This document shows positions 1 to 21,976 of a DNA stretch of 64,000 nucleotides, piece by piece; within the stretch, counting starts at the first letter, position 1; each line of letters opens with the position of its first letter. This DNA comes from Todiramphus chloris collaris (Eukaryota > Chordata > Aves > Coraciiformes > Alcedinidae), in assembly GCA_025345505.1 (NCBI GenBank), contig JANVCC010000040.1, forward strand, positions 6,552,073 to 6,616,072. Direction: 5' to 3'. The position numbers were made by a program, and so were the translations under genes. The notes beneath the pieces are model-generated. The model saw nothing but the letters and a program-made list of their open reading frames with translations. It did no database searches and was not told the origin of the DNA.

Positions 1-3000
1 CACCTACCCAGGGAACGTGGCTGAGCCTGGCTGGGGCACGAGGTACTGTCATTAGCTACGTGCTCTGCCTTGGAGCTAGAAATGTGTCATTGCTATGGCA
101 GGCGAGTCACGCTTGGCACAAGCAGGGACAAGTAGAGCTGGCCTGGAGTTGCCAGGTCTGAGGGCCACAGAGCTCACAAGTAGCTTTTGCTGCTAAGGCT
201 TTTGGGAAGCTGGTCCCAGGATCATTAGCACTGTAGCAAGCTGAAGTCACCTCCTCAATGGGTGTGTGAGAGAACACATCTGTCTTATTTAGGCACTTGG
301 CAATATTTGGGTACTATTGGGTTACTTGTCTGACAAAAACATGAATGAATCTTTAGGCTACAGACCAGCTGAGCCAGCTGGCCTGGGCTGAGCACACCAC
401 AAAATTTGGGCACTAAATTACAGCTCCAGGTTCAAGCTGAATCAACCTTGCAGTGAAGACACCCTCAGTCACAATTACAGTGGAGGCCTGATAATAGTGT
501 TGGTTAAATCAGCATTGCCTTGTCATACCCCTGCAGAGGTTAACAAGCCCAATAGCAGAACTGGGGCTTGGGCTTCAGTGTTTCTTGCTCGACACCTAAT
601 CCCCAAAAGTTGACCTTTATTGAACTAAAACTATGCAATATTGAACAGATTGTGCCAAGGGTGCTGCCTTAGCCACCTCTCCTGTATATGCACTTAAATG
701 CTTTTAGAAGTATCCTCATCACAGTTGCTTGTGATGGGCTAAAGAACAAGCACTCAAGCCCCTGAGAAGTAGGGCCAGCTCTAGAGCCTGTGATATGCCA
801 CAGATGGACACAAATTGTTTGTTGTGACCATAGCTTCTAGGCTGGCTCTGAGCCTGCAGTGTTAGGAGTCCTAAAAGTTCAGCTCCCTACCCAGGAGTAG
901 TGAGGGCAGGGATTAGAGATGAGAGAAGAAGAGCAGATCAAGACTTGTGTAAGCCACGGGAGCTAAGAGTACTTACTCCTCACTGGAGTAAGCGCAGTCA
1001 CAACTGCAACTCCAGCCCATGTGGTCCTCCTGAGAGCTGAGGCTTTAAATACTGCAGCTTGTTCTCCAAGAGATCAGAAAATTAATTAATGAGGCTTGAC
1101 TTGTCCCACAGAGGAAGAGTTGTGGTACAACACAGGCAGTGTCACCTCTAAAATCAAAGCTCAAGAAACTAGCAAATAAAGGAAGTGAAGAAAGGAGAGC
1201 CTTTCTAACATAAGAATGGTGTAGGAATGCATCTTACTGAACACTTTCATACTAAAGTGAGTGACACTGGTACATCCTTGATAGGCAGGAGTATAATGAA
1301 CAACCCTAGCAAGTCATTGATCAGATGCATGCCTCCACTTGCCATCAATCCTGCTTTTTACCAGGAACACACAACACAAAACAAAAACATCACAAGAAAA
1401 ACCCACCACAAATCAATTAAGATAGTTGTATCTTCTCCTTACCACTTTAAGTAACCATGGCCAGTGCTATTGGTCACAGCAGTAGAGCTCAGTCCTACAA
1501 GAAATGCTCAGCTAAAGGATGACCCAACAAAATTCCAGAAGGAAGCAAACGTTTCCTTACCTTACACTTGCCTAGGCTGAGGAAATAACAAGGACTTTGA
1601 GACACTTTGCCTACACTGAACTTGTACCATTTCCTTTCTGTCCTGCTCTTCACAAGCCTGCTTATGTTTTTGTCCAAAACATTTGCATTCTTCTAATTCC
1701 AGGATAAGCTCAGAAATAAGTAGGGAAAGTATGCTCTGAAATAAGCATGGAGTAAACTGAGAAATCTTCAAGCTAACATACTCAGAGGGGAGAACTGTAG
1801 AAACAGCACCTTTACCCCCCGAGCTGATGCCTCTTTGACAATCCTCCAGCATGGAGTGGGGTTACTCAACTTGGCAGGGCAGCTGAAAGACACGTGCATT
1901 TCAAAACCAAAAGTGATACATCCCTCCTTAAATCAGGTCAAGACAGTAGGTTCATTTGGGGATCAGTCAGCTTCAGGGGCAACCAAATTGTAATTTTGGG
2001 GAAATAAACATTAAGGTCCAATCTGTGAGGTTATGTGGGAGTCTGAGAGACAGGTATGTAATCTACCTTGCCCTTGCTGGGAAGAGCAATCTATTGTGCT
2101 TGGGCTCTGCCTCTGAGCACCATCCTGCTGGTCACAGCAAGGTCGGAGTCTCCCACTGTACAATCAGCACTGGACTACTCACAACTGGTGCAGTAGGTCA
2201 GGAGACACCAGCCAACTCCAGAGGCATAGGAGGCGACAGACACAGATACTAAGGCACAAAGGCCAAGTGACCTAACTCAACACAGGCATGTGGAGTTAAT
2301 CAACCTGAAAAACATGCTGCCTGGAGCATCTCAACCGTACTGTGAAATGGAATTCATACACAAAAAGATAAGTTTGTGTAGTTCCTGAGTCTGGCCACAA
2401 CATACTGACAGCACTAATCCTGGCCAGAGCTGACCTCTTCTTTCATGGACTGACCAAGCTGCAGGAAGGAGATGATCATTTCAAACGAACTGAAAGAGAA
2501 GGCAACTGTGCTAAAAGCCATTCACGCATGTGTTTGAGATACAGTAAAACATCAGTGAAATAAGAGATCTATAGAGATGAAGCAACACATTAAAGACCTC
2601 ACCTGAAAATGGCCCGACACGCAAAGGTCACAGCGCATTTCATCGCTGTTTACCATTCCTGCAGCATCAGTGAACACCATTCTGGAATCAGCCTTTGAAT
2701 CCTGAGGATGTGTAGGTCTGTCCTGAGCAGCTGCTTGTAACCACCCACACGAGCTCAAACAACAGCCGTAAGCAGGTAGAACATCAGTGGACAGTGACAT
2801 TTTATGGACCACGTGGTCTACTCACATTCCACCAGTGTACAGCATCATGCTTATTATATTAAACCTGAGATGAGAAGGAATGAAAAACCTCAAGTGATAT
2901 ATGAAAAAAGGGAGGGGAGGACCCAGGAATTTCTCCTTTCCAACTATAAACGCACACCCATTTAAATTGTTTTGTAAATGAATTTATCTTTAGAAGAAAA

Positions 3001-6000
3001 ATAAAAATACTTATATTTCTCTCCAGGGCAAGCACTGCACATTTAGTTTGACTTTGGATGGGAGATACACACAGCAGGAATACTTTCTAATTGAAAATGT
3101 ACAAAGTAAACAGAAGTGGGAACAGTTCAGCACCTACAGAGGGCATTTTCCCTGTGTCCTTGATAAAAATTGTCTCAGTTTCCCAGTTATCCACCTCACT
3201 GGTCAAACTCTGAAAATTTTAGTATCTATGAATACCTTCCCAAAACCTTGGGGAGGGGGAAGCCTATTTAGTGGCATTGTTCTATCCTATTTTCTGTATC
3301 TCTCCCATCTGCAAGCCATTTTATGAAGAAAATCTTTGTTTCCAAAGCTTGATTTATTAAAGCTCATTTGTTCCAAACCACAACAGCGATGCTGTTTATA
3401 CTAGGGACAGCCAAGGGCTCTGACACACGAGCTGGGCTGGGCTTAGCAGCTGCAGTGTAAGATGTTACCGGCTGCCCCATCCCTCTGCCAGCAGCCACTG
3501 TCCCCTCCAGAGAGAACAATCCCAGCCACCCTCCACTCTCCAGTAGAGCTCCGGGTAAACACCCAGTTTGCCAGCACAGACCAAAGCCTCAGCTATGGGA
3601 CAGATCCTCCCACAAAGGGTCAGGAGAGATCACTGAGGATTATAACCCTCATGACACAACCATCCATCCAAGTCCATTTATCAATACACTTTTGTAAATA
3701 CTAAATCCAGATTTTAACTACTTCTGCAAACTTCTGTGCTCGTTAAAAAAATACACATCAGGATAAAGATATTTTCTCAAGCTTGTTCATAACTGGGAAA
3801 GGAGTGGCAACAAGGCCAAGGTATTTTCTTTTCATTTTTCAATTTTACCGAGACCTCAGAAGGAAGTAATGACATTAAAACTGCCTGAGTTTAATCAACT
3901 CTTAAGCATAGGAAGAAGAGGCAGCTAATAAGAGGACAAAACTCATCTCCCTTTAACTTCAAGTAAGTTTCTTTACAACAGGCATCAAAATATTGGTATT
4001 TTAGCACCTACCTTGCAAGGAAGGAAACTAAAACAGCTGAACATGAACTGTCTCATAGGAGACAAATTAGAACAGTACTTAGAGTAAGAATTAATCACTG
4101 GAGTTAAGGTATGAAGGAGAAGGGGGCAACTCAAGCACTCCGAGTACCTCTAATGGTTCAGTAACACAGGCCTGAAAAAAATTAATGGAAAGAGGCAATG
4201 CTTATTAATTTTCATACCACTCTCCCCTCAAGAACTGAGGAGGGACTAGAGAAATACAGAATATGAAGTGTGCCCATGCTTAAAAGTTAGGAAGAATTAT
4301 GCCCTAGCTTAATCATCAAGTGTTTACATGTCTTCTCCTTACCCACCTTCAAAAGGGACCTACCTGTCTTTTCTATATGAATTTAATATATATATATAAA
4401 TACATACATACACAAAATTGGTATGGCCTTACACTCCATTTAAGGATATTTTGCTACATTGGTCAGAGTGCAAAGCAACTGTTTCCTTAAAAGCAGCATT
4501 TTTACATCATGATGAAATAAACCTGTATCTTATCCAATTTGCATGACCACACAGGAACAGTGGCAGATTATTTTTCTGGCTTGTAAAAAATTTTAAAACA
4601 GAAGTTCTATTTCAGCAGTTTGAAGATGGAATGTAAAGTTTCTGCTGTTATATGTATATAAGATATATTTATTGAATCATACATTCATGCTGATTCCAAT
4701 AAAAAAAAGAAATAAAAGATTTTTTCTGAAATTCTCTCCATGGATTTTTAGTCCTAGAGGTTCTGTGCAGCAGCCCACGCTGCTGGTACATTTGTGCTAA
4801 TGTAACATTTGCATGGTTTTCATGAAAAGACCAGCTTTACCGTTAAGCCTTTCATTCTGAAAAATAATCTCTCCCATCTGCGACCTCCTGAGCTCCACCC
4901 TACAAAGGAATTCCTACAACAGCAGGGCTATCAGCCATAGCATTCAGGCTCCTGCAAGGCTAACAGTTGCTAACACACCTTTACTTTTCCTTTCTCAGGA
5001 TTTAAGATCAAGTCCAGGCAGCAGAAGGAAGCTTTTGATATTTCACATCTCTGGTCTGTACAAAATACACTTTCACACAGCAAGGACAGGTACCCCAACA
5101 GAACATTCTGTTTGTGCCATCTTTGCAACATCCTGGATTTTAAAATCAGACATAAATGAACAGCAGTACTTTCCACAGAGCCAAACTACGCCTTGAATTC
5201 TCATGCAAGTTGAAACAGATTCTGGCAAGGAACTTAGTTGTTTGGGTCTAGGGTCCATATTAAAAAAAAAGTATTGCATGTACCATTTTGCAAGCTAGGA
5301 CATGCCATAATTTATACATAGCCTTAAAATTCTTTAGTAGATGAACTGACCCTGGTGCAGATACCCAAAGTGATATTTCAGAATGTTAAAGGACCACCAT
5401 TCACACTCAAAGATGAACAGGATGAAGTACTTCTCCTTGCAGTCAGGTGCTTTGTCAAAGTTGAGATAACATCAGGGGAACAGCAGATCCCACTTAGCTT
5501 GGCAAGTGGCATTTTGTGACAGAAAATAGAAGGTCAACATCCTGCCCATCAAATCTATTCCAAGAACACACCATTACTCTAAAAATCTGCCTTCAAGGAA
5601 TGACAGAATCTGAAAGCATTTTACTTGTTTCATGTCTCATAATCAGATAATCTATTAACAAACCCCCTTACTCCATCTTCCACACACCAAGCAAACAAGA
5701 TTATCAAAATCTTAGGAGAATAGCAGTTTTTCAAGTTACCAGGCAGGGTAATATACCTGCTGGTAAATTAAATAACCACCAAGATAATGACTTCCTGACA
5801 AAGCATGCACAACTTAGAGAAACTGCCAGCGTGTAGCATAAGCTCTGAGCACCAGGCAGTGTGTAAATAAAGAATTTTAAAAACCCCAAACAAAAAACAA
5901 ACAGTATTTTGTTTCAAATTACATCCCTCAGAGGTACAGAACCAGCAGCTACAGATCAACTCCCAGTCTTCATATCTGCACCAAGAACCATCCTTTTGAT

Positions 6001-8689
6001 GAAGGAAAGCGGAGTCTTGTGTCTGTAGGACATCCCTTCTGTGTGGCACTGCCAAAAATCATGTTCCTCAAACTGGTCAGAGACTGCTGTGACCACACCA
6101 TGTTAGCTCACAGGCTCAGCTTCCTACTCCAAGAGTAAATTCTCTCTGCAAAGCCCTACTTCCAGCAGTAGATCACTACCTCCATGCTTGCCTGCATGTG
6201 GCTATTGCACACCCAGCAACACTAGAGCTTCATGTCTGAGCAAATCCTTGATAACAAACACCTGTAAAGAGGGCCCTGCAGAAAGCAGTACAATGCCCAT
6301 ATCCTCAGCTGCAGGACAAGCACCTGCAGTCCTGAACACAAAAAATTTCCGTTCAAGTTCACACAACCACCATAAAATCTGCTGGTACTTAAGAGAACTC
6401 TGGAAGGAGTTTAGAAAAGGGGATAACTGAAGAAAAACTTCCAGTTCTGGTTCAGGTGGCACTACTGTTTATGAAACAGTCTTATTTCTACTTACTAAGA
6501 TCAGCCAGAAGAGACCAGCTCACACTGGTCATACATGAAACCCCCTGTGCTCTCAGGAGGGCATATCATTAAGGTATAAGGATCATTAAAGTTGTTCCTG
6601 AGACTGTGCATGTGGTTCATGTGTGTGCAAAAGCCACCTGTGACAGGTCTGGTCAACTTGTCTCCACCTCCTATTCCCTGCAAAGCACTGAGACATCAAG
6701 AGCATTCAGCAACCACCACTTTTGTCTCGATTGAAGTGGAGGTGCCAGCAGGGAGACACCCAGCAGGGAGACACACAGAGTCTTATTCATCCGAGACTTC
6801 CCTGGAGCATTTTCTTTCTAGAGAGAGCTGGACTGCCTTGGTTATTAGAGGTGAGCCTTCCTGTAGCCATTCTAGCTCACTGCAGTCAGCTGAGGCAAAC
6901 TCAATCACAACTTCTTCAGTCCTCTTCATTAACATATGCAAAGCATTGAAGACCTTCAACAAGAGATAGTGAGGTTAAGAGCACAGCACTGCAGAAGGGC
7001 TTGAGGCTACTAGAAACAACAAAAAAGCCCACATGACAACATTTTACAGCAGGTCTTTTCAGTACACATCATTATTGCTAGTCACAGAACCACCAAATTG
7101 CAAATACCAAGAGGCACTCTACATTTTGTTCAAGCTGCCGTCAACATAACTTGCTTTTTGGAAAGTGTTTCTTTACAAGACATTCCAAGAAAATTTTATG
7201 TAAATATTTTATTTTTCCCATTATCTTGGACAAGAACATCACTTTCTAGGTGAAAATGCTGAGAGTAAGATTCATATGAAAACAAGCATACACTTCGCCT
7301 GTAACAGGCATTTAAATTCTTCACTGACATTCCTCAGCTCTTTCTCAAACCAGAAGACAATGAGCCAGAACTGCCCAACTCCCACTGAAGAAATGGCATG
7401 TCAGACTCAGGGATGCTGTTGCAGACTTCATTAAGAGCTACAGAAGCTTCTTTTAATAGCACCTTGATAAGTGCAACCTGTTACTGCAGTCTTGGATTTA
7501 ACATCAAGAACAGTAGAAAACCAACAAACGAGAAAAATATGATAAACAAGGACAGAATTCAGTGAAGGATTTGCACTTCATACTTTCACCTCAGTCATTC
7601 CCAATATGAAAAAAGCAAAAAGCTTTTTTTTTTAAAATACCAGTTACCACCACAAGAGGAAGCAGTATGTGTCTCCAGTATGCTGCCTGTGAGAGCATAC
7701 CACAGCTACTGCTGTCACACTTCACTCTCCTCCAGTTCACCAAGATATTCAAGTCTTCAGGAATAGATGGTAAGCAGGTCAGTATGAGCAACATTCATCA
7801 AGAGGGAAGGAACAAATAGCGTAACAAATCCGAAGATGAAGCTAAAATGAAATGGCAACAAAAACTCTACTGACATTTAGTACAACCAAGCTCAACCACT
7901 AAGTTTTGCAAGGAAAAGGCAAAATAAAATTCCTGTTCTGGAACAGGTAATACCTATCTGCCCTTTGGGCAAGGGCAGCTTTGCTCCAGCTTTAAAGCAC
8001 GAAAAGGTCAGGAGAGATACTGCATATGCACAGTGATTGTACTGATATACCTGAAAACATGGAAACAATGAACCGTGACATGCAAGTAAACCTACTAAGC
8101 AGCTCTTTTGTATTACCAAGAGCTCTGAAGGTCTGGTGTTGACTCAAAACTGCTGTTGTCATCCAAATGTTTAACACCGCACATTACGGAAACAATACTG
8201 CTTTGTGCAGTACAATCTTGCAAGACCTCTGATTGAAGTTACCCATTTTTGTATTTTATTTTCAGTTTTATCTTCTTTCGGAGGCAGTGAGAGAATTCAA
8301 CATCCATTTTAACCCCAAGACAGATAGGCACCTTCTGTACTTCTGACAAAAATGCCATCCTTCCACTTCAGGTGTGGCAGAAGCAGAGTGAAATTAAAGC
8401 CTAAACTACAGAAACATACGGCAGTTTGAACTGTGAAGAACATGATGGGTATTTATGCTTCAGTTGTACTTTTGCAACATTTATAATGGGGCCTGCCCAG
8501 TCTCAAAACAAAGTTATTAAATTCTGCATCCAAAAAGGACTTGTTTTCAGTTATTTAAATGCAGCCAAACTGATGAACAGAAGGTATGAAAAACTTCAGC
8601 TATAACCATATATTCACCTAGTAAACCTAGTGACTGAAGGAAGAACCTCCTCCCCTGAGAAAAACTCCAACATACTCTTGACTTGATAA
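1..8689. other. Gene-free stretch left of G3BP1: intergenic or extended 3'UTR
   Basis: I see no coding exon, RNA gene or recognisable transposon here. The sequence is AT-rich and the reading frames are short with no family resemblance. In mammals G3BP1 also makes transcripts with very long 3'UTRs, so part of this stretch could be transcribed from the minus strand. Minus-strand AATAAA signals (TTTATT on the plus strand) occur at about 616, 3353, 4668 and 7208. In mammals the next gene in this direction is GLRA1, converging on G3BP1; I did not find any of its exons. Confidence 0.5.
4386..4412. repeat. (TA)n / (TACA)n microsatellite
   Basis: A short run of alternating TA passes into imperfect TACA units. 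It is simple sequence with no sign of function. Confidence 0.8.
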
Positions 8690-8706
8690 AGCAAATCTAG
8701 ACCTTT

Positions 8707-8718
8707 TTTATTTTTATT
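8707..8718 (-). promoter_or_regulatory. Tandem AATAAA poly(A) signals for G3BP1
   Basis: On the minus strand AATAAA occurs twice, at 8713-8718 and 8707-8712, about 870 nt downstream of the G3BP1 stop codon. They are the first consensus signals I found after the coding end. The assignment is inferred from position and motif. Confidence 0.5.
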
Positions 8719-9203
8719 TTTTTAAACAATTTGCCAAGACTGGAATGAGAGATAAATAGAAGGCACAACAATTTTGCTTTTTTTTTTTATACAAATACAA
8801 ACTAAACATGAAAAAAACTCCCTATTTCAATAAAAAATTTCACAAGTTCAGGAAAAGTGTTTTAAGAGTCAAGTTCTAGACATTTAAAACCTATCCCACA
8901 ATCCAAAATTTTAAAGTGGTAAAACAGTAGTTCAGATTCCTTTCTGTGATCATGTATCAAAAGAAAAAAAAGATTCTACAGATACCCATTATTCCACTTT
9001 AACAGCACCCCAAAGAGAAAGGTGAATGTCAATTTTTCAAGTGGCAGTATCTCCAAACCAGAGGATGTTCATATGACCCTCAAAGAATAAATCAATAGCT
9101 TTGTTTTTCTGCCCTTGAAATACTTGCCAAGTACTAGGTTTTCCTACAGGCTCTTGAATGCATGCACGTGAAATATTATTCCACTGACTGAAACGCACCC
9201 AGT

Positions 9204-9255
9204 AGAAAAGGGGAAGAAAAAAAAAAGAAGAAAAAAAAAAAGAAAAAAGAAAAAA
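9204..9255 (-). repeat. 52-nt purine tract (polypyrimidine in G3BP1 mRNA)
   Basis: The plus strand is purine-only over 52 nt, mostly A runs broken by G. In the G3BP1 transcript it is U-rich with scattered C. Such tracts bind PTB, TIA-1 or ELAVL proteins, but no site-specific evidence exists here. Confidence 0.75.
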
Positions 9256-9580
9256 TTAGAGACACATTCCTTTAGGAAAAACCACTGGTACCAAAAAAAA
9301 AATCCAGTCCATAAGATTGAGGTTGAACAAGAAAATTCAGTTCCTTTCATTTTAAAATCCACTTTTCCTAAAACGTTGTTCCACAAAGCTGGAATCTGGG
9401 ACAAGGACTAGAAAAAAAAAAATCATCACAAAACCATAACACAAACAAAAAAGGGCCAAAATAGTATCAAACGTAGCAGTCTATAACAGGCTAGGGCCAC
9501 ATTCCAAGATACCCAAGGCTGAAATTCACAAATCTGCAGGAAAAAGGGTTTGCGTCACCATGTCAACATCCGTGATGCAT

Positions 9581-18883
<9,303 letters not shown>

Positions 18884-21800
18884 TCAAAAGCTCCATAAAA
18901 CATGAGCATTTTCCAATGCTGTTCATATCCTGATAGCATAAGCCACAATCACAGTGGAAAGCACATACCGATACCCATCAGCTCTCTTACTAGAGTAGGC
19001 AGTTAATAAATGTGTTTTCAGAGTCATCAGGCTTTGGTGCCGAGCAGAGGACCACTGAGTACCAAACCAGCAGTGGGAGAAGCTGCATGGGCAAGGGAGG
19101 TTACCTCATAACATGGCAGCATTTAATCATCCTACACTGAAAAGCAGGTGGCAAACAAGTATGCTTCTTCAAGAGGATTTGCTAAGTGGCTCAGTCATTT
19201 ACAGTCAATCCCAGCTCTACTTACCTCACTTGACTTCACAATCAGAATTAAGAAGTCAGATGTTCTAAGGCAAAGCCTACACTAGTGTATTAGGGGCATT
19301 TTTAAAAGGTCATAACAAGTCCAGACTATTTTTATCTATCAGCACAGCAGGTCCTTGCTTGGGAGCGACAAGCGCTGCAGAGGAATATCGGATTATATTA
19401 AAATTGCTATGCCACAAACTCTGCAGGCTGCTCTTCCTTTGCTTCCAAACTCAGGAAGTCACCTCTCGCAAATCCAGAAGCTAGTTAAATGATGAGCACC
19501 ACCCAGACCCAAGGACAAATCAATCGAGGTACTTTCTACCTAAATTCCATGGATTTTTAAGTTACACAAAAAGCCTTTGTAGGTAGATTACCTAATAAGT
19601 ACTTTCAGTCCAGGTCAGTCAAAACCAAAGCACATTCCTGTGCTTCCTTGCTTTCAAATACTCATACACAATCTTCAAACTCAAAAACCAGGTCAAAATT
19701 GGTAGGGAAACAGTACTGACACCAGAGCATACGCTTACTACTTAATACAGAAACAGAAAGTAGAATTTCTGCTTCATACTCAATTACACCAATAGACAGC
19801 AGAACGGGTGCTTAGCAGACAGCTTTGCTGTCCATGTATCACAGACTATATATACGATACCTAATTTTCCTGCAACTACTCAGGCCCTGTAGTGCTGACA
19901 GTAAAGAGATAGTCAAAGTGCCACCTGCAATGAGTCAAGCAGATGCTGACCAAAAGGACATTAAAAGACCATATGTAGCAGCTTGGAAGAACTCTCTCCC
20001 CATGACTGACTCACAATCCCTTCCCTGCACACAGCACTTTCCGAAACACAACAAAGTATGCAAATTCAATACAAACATACTTCAGGCAAGTGTGCAAATC
20101 ACAACAATACACTACTAACTGGAGCCAGATAAAAAGCAACTCAGGAATCATCATTTATCTGCTTTTATTTAAGACTGCATGACTATAAGCAGCTCCAAGA
20201 AGTGGCAGCACCAACAAAACCAAAAAACAATTAACAACAACAACAAACGAAGTCGAACTAAGTAGTCCTCTACCATGGACTAATCCAGACAATCTGCACA
20301 GTCCATGCCTAGGCAGTTATGGTAGGACAAGCTCTTGCATTCCTACACGTTATCATCCTGTAGCCTGGGTGAACAGAGTTGCCCACAACCATCATCTGAA
20401 CAAAGCAAGAGGGAAAGAAAAACAGGCTGTCTCTCCCATATGCGTGTACTAAGCCTTGTTCCAATTCATCCAAGGATCTTGTTTGACACATTACATTTGA
20501 TGAATTTCAGAGTAGTAGTCCTTTAAATGCTGAGAACTGACAACAGACTATAGCTTCAAAAGACAGAGGTGACCTACCAGGTTAGTGTTATTACAGTGAC
20601 AGTTTCAAACGCACACTATATATAGGCCTGCAAAGAAGTTACAACCATACTGCTGGATGTCCCAGGAGAAGCTGCTGGGTGTACCAGAAGAAGCATTCAA
20701 ATCCCAAAGAGAAGAACATACAGAGAAAAATGACATGGAAGCTGGTATTTGGCTAAAGCGAAGTCCAAAGTCAACCTGGCAAATTCCTTATATATCAAAC
20801 TGTGTCTAACATACTGTAATCGAAAGACATGAGGCAATGTTTAACCATCTTGGTAAAGTGTATGGATACTACACTTGAGGACGTGATCACAAACTCCCAG
20901 TAGTGGTCAGCATGCACTGCATCCAGCTTCACAGGAGATAAGAGTACACAAATTCCTCCTACCTTGACAGGTATGCAGTTTAAGGTTCAAACCAGAAGAT
21001 ACAACTAGAACACTACTAACACAACAACAAAAGTTGCTATAATTTGGCATACATTGACGTGTTTTACTCTGCTTTTAACAGCCACACACACACTTTTTTC
21101 ACTTGTTAAGTTTAAAGATAAAATAAATGCAGAGTCTACCCAACATAGTTTTAAAATGCACTTTTTGTATGTTAAGAGGAGAAAGATCTGACAGGCTCCA
21201 GAGGATGTGTACACATGAGCATCTGCTCTTTCAGTAGGAAGTATGTGTATCATCACCATAAAAGGAAATATTACTTACATGATAACATGCAGAAAGGATA
21301 AGACAAGACATGATCTAGAACTGAAAAAGGCTTTTCAATAATTTCAGAAGCTTTTGGCAGTTTGAGGATATTTTCAAGAGCTAATCGTGCAGAAAAAGTG
21401 ATACTCCATGGTTGGGTCTGGCCTGCAGGACATGCTCAGATTATACAGAACACTTTCTTTGTAGGAAGTTCCCAGCATCTGTGGTTAGAAGAAGTCTTCA
21501 GATTGTAACATATTAGATAGATATGTCCAAGATTGAACACAAAGTATGAAAGGACAAAAACCTCAAAGATGTGAGCTTGTTTGCCTTCTAGTGCATGTTA
21601 AATTAGATCCCCACAAAGTATTATCCAACAGTAAGACACCACAGGCAAAGTAAAGCTAAACTGGGGATACTGTTTATTTCCTCAGTTAACTTTGTCTCCT
21701 ATCAAGCACTCATGAAGCTTTATCATTACAAGGGGCAGGACGACCCTAAAGCAGCAGGAGTAGAAATGACAAAGACCTGCACTTTTAGATCCAGTTGGCT

Positions 21801-21908
21801 TAACTGCTCCACAACAGTTAAAAAAACCTTGCCTCTGTGCTGTGAGTTTACAGCTAGAAAGCTAGTCCTACCATACTCGCCAGGATCACCATTTGGAGCA
21901 TGACAAGA

Positions 21909-21976
21909 GCATGCACGCGCGCGCACACACACACACATATATATATAAAAGAATATTATGTGTGTGTGTATATATC
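21909..21976. repeat. Alternating (GC)/(CA)/(TA) ... (TG)/(TA) simple-sequence block
   Basis: GC and CA repeats pass into TA repeats, then after an A-rich spacer into TG and TA repeats. The CA and TG arms are complementary, so the block could form a hairpin, and alternating CG/CA sequence favours Z-DNA. It lies in G3BP1 intron 1. Confidence 0.8.

Larger units (their letters stand above)
8690..9580 (-). other. G3BP1: G3BP1 3'UTR (short form)
   Basis: This sequence follows the G3BP1 stop codon on the minus strand and continues without an intron to two overlapping AATAAA signals at 8707-8718. That gives a 3'UTR of about 0.87-0.9 kb. The cleavage point near 8690 is inferred from the signals, not observed. 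A long pyrimidine tract in the RNA lies at 9204-9255. Longer transcripts using signals further left are possible. Confidence 0.6.
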
